Shown piece by piece: positions 31,865 to 32,420 of a stretch of DNA of 32,420 nt; position 1 is the first letter of the stretch; each line of letters opens with the position of its first letter. This DNA is from Spirochaetales bacterium (GTDB lineage Bacteria > Spirochaetota > Spirochaetia > SZUA-6 > RPPD01). Under the pieces are notes generated by a model. The model was not told the origin of the DNA, did no database searches, and saw only the letters and a program-made list of their open reading frames with translations. The translations under genes were made by a program, and so were the position numbers. The stretch lies in contig JAFGGG010000026.1 in assembly GCA_016930675.1 (NCBI GenBank), positions 1-32,420 on the forward strand. Reading direction: 5' to 3'.

Positions 31865-32420
31865 TTATTCCACATCCAAATACCCGCCGAAGTACCAGCC
31901 TTCCAGGCCGACGTACAGGCGGCTGATTTTGTACCAGTAGGCAGTGATGCCGTCTATGGTAACTTTTGAAGCGCTGCGTTCAATGATTTCCACCTGCTCA
32001 TTCTTTTTCAGGCTTCCCACAACCGCCGCGTCCAAAGAGGATGATGTGCGCACGCGCAGGCTGTCGACTCTTACGGTTGCCATATTGCAGCCCTGTTCCT
32101 TCTTTAAGCGGCTCCGGATCCTTGACCCGGCTTTCCCTGTACCAGCGCTCACGGCCTTCAGGATCCCAGACGTTTTTCACGCGGTAGAGGTAGACTTGTT
32201 TTTCGTCGTAGTCTAAGAAGTAGACGTCGCCGGAGGGGTGGACGGCGGGGCGGGTTTTGGAATTTTATTGGGATCAACCACAAATAAGTCAAGCATCCAG
32301 CCGTTTTTATCAAACACGATAACACCAGCATTATCACTCCAGTAGTAGTTCCCATTAATATCCCGTCCCATATATATCACTGTTGGAAACGGTAAACTGA
32401 ATTCACAGTACAATGGTAAA
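31865..32420 (-). pseudogene. Propeller+SH3 secreted protein (copy B), frameshifted and cut by the window edge
   Basis: Three frames in series encode one protein. 32420 to about 32260 gives propeller strands (TVIYMGRDINGNYYWSD, GVIVFDKNGWMLDLFVVDPN). About 32260 to 32100 continues TRPAVHPSGDVYFLDYDEK and YLYRVKNVWDPEGRERW. About 32100 to 31865 gives the SH3 domain (NMATVRVDSLRVRTSSSLDA ... WYFGGYLDVE). The first shift lies near 32251-32265. The second lies near 32088-32100, where this copy has one base more than copy A. The full gene shows what the remnants A, C and D derive from: a beta-propeller followed by a C-terminal SH3 domain. The 5' end is beyond the window. It is a decayed gene unless the indels are assembly errors. 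Confidence 0.8.

Noticed and set aside
1..32420. tRNA, rRNA or riboswitch genes
   Set aside because: No stretch in the intergenic regions showed a cloverleaf, conserved rRNA words or a riboswitch core that I could recognise by eye.

Overview
The window reads as chromosomal DNA of a diderm bacterium with an active envelope: an RND pump with its membrane-fusion protein, several secreted proteins and lipoproteins, a membrane pyrophosphatase, and an N-degron operon (clpS-clpA-aat). The many SH3/beta-propeller secreted paralogues, FHA/VWA/Ser-Thr kinase signalling and loose lipoboxes fit a free-living spirochaete-like lineage, but no marker here settles the phylum. No rRNA, tRNA, CRISPR array, transposase or integrase was found. 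The first 35 bases are a C6-A-G28 homopolymer that looks like a contig-end artefact.

Layout. (1) 45-3329 (+): clpS, clpA and aat, a complete adaptor/unfoldase/aminoacyl-transferase set of the Leu/N-degron pathway, lacking only ClpP. (2) 3418-9066: a PsbP-like secreted protein divergent from a K+-dependent-type membrane pyrophosphatase (hppA), then a frameshifted SH3 protein and a secreted putative glycoside hydrolase with a carbohydrate-binding module. (3) 9217-13842: a membrane-fusion protein and RND pump operon whose promoter carries a perfect 20-bp TetR-type operator, divergent from a solitary hisA. (4) 14595-17982: a small lipoprotein and a large clostripain-family lipoprotein with five putative-Ig repeats, preceded by a near-consensus sigma70 promoter. 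(5) 18304-24966: a phospho-signalling block made of a free FHA protein convergent to a five-gene operon (unknown 176-aa protein, PPP-like metallophosphatase, PEGA-bearing Ser/Thr kinase, membrane FHA protein, VWA protein with a degenerate FHA). Together they form a writer/eraser/reader set.

(6) 25062-32420 is an accessory region with a different texture. Toxin-antitoxin or defence-type modules, all on the minus strand and mostly AT-rich, alternate with remnants of one repeated secreted propeller+SH3 gene family: DUF4143 ATPase; AbiEi/AbiEii; wHTH-nucleotidyltransferase/HEPN; DUF433/DUF5615; MNT/HEPN. At three junctions the stop codon of the cassette's last gene lies 0-3 nt from the interior of an SH3 coding segment, and the SH3 3' ends are near-identical or identical between copies. 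Several members are broken: the DUF5615 toxin has a nonsense codon, one HEPN toxin is frameshifted, and the last SH3 gene has at least two frameshifts. Several cassette genes have a -10 box only 6-10 nt upstream of the start codon and no Shine-Dalgarno, predicting leaderless mRNAs, while the core genes carry strong AGGAGG sites. This SH3-bounded cassette array is the most novel-looking structure in the window.
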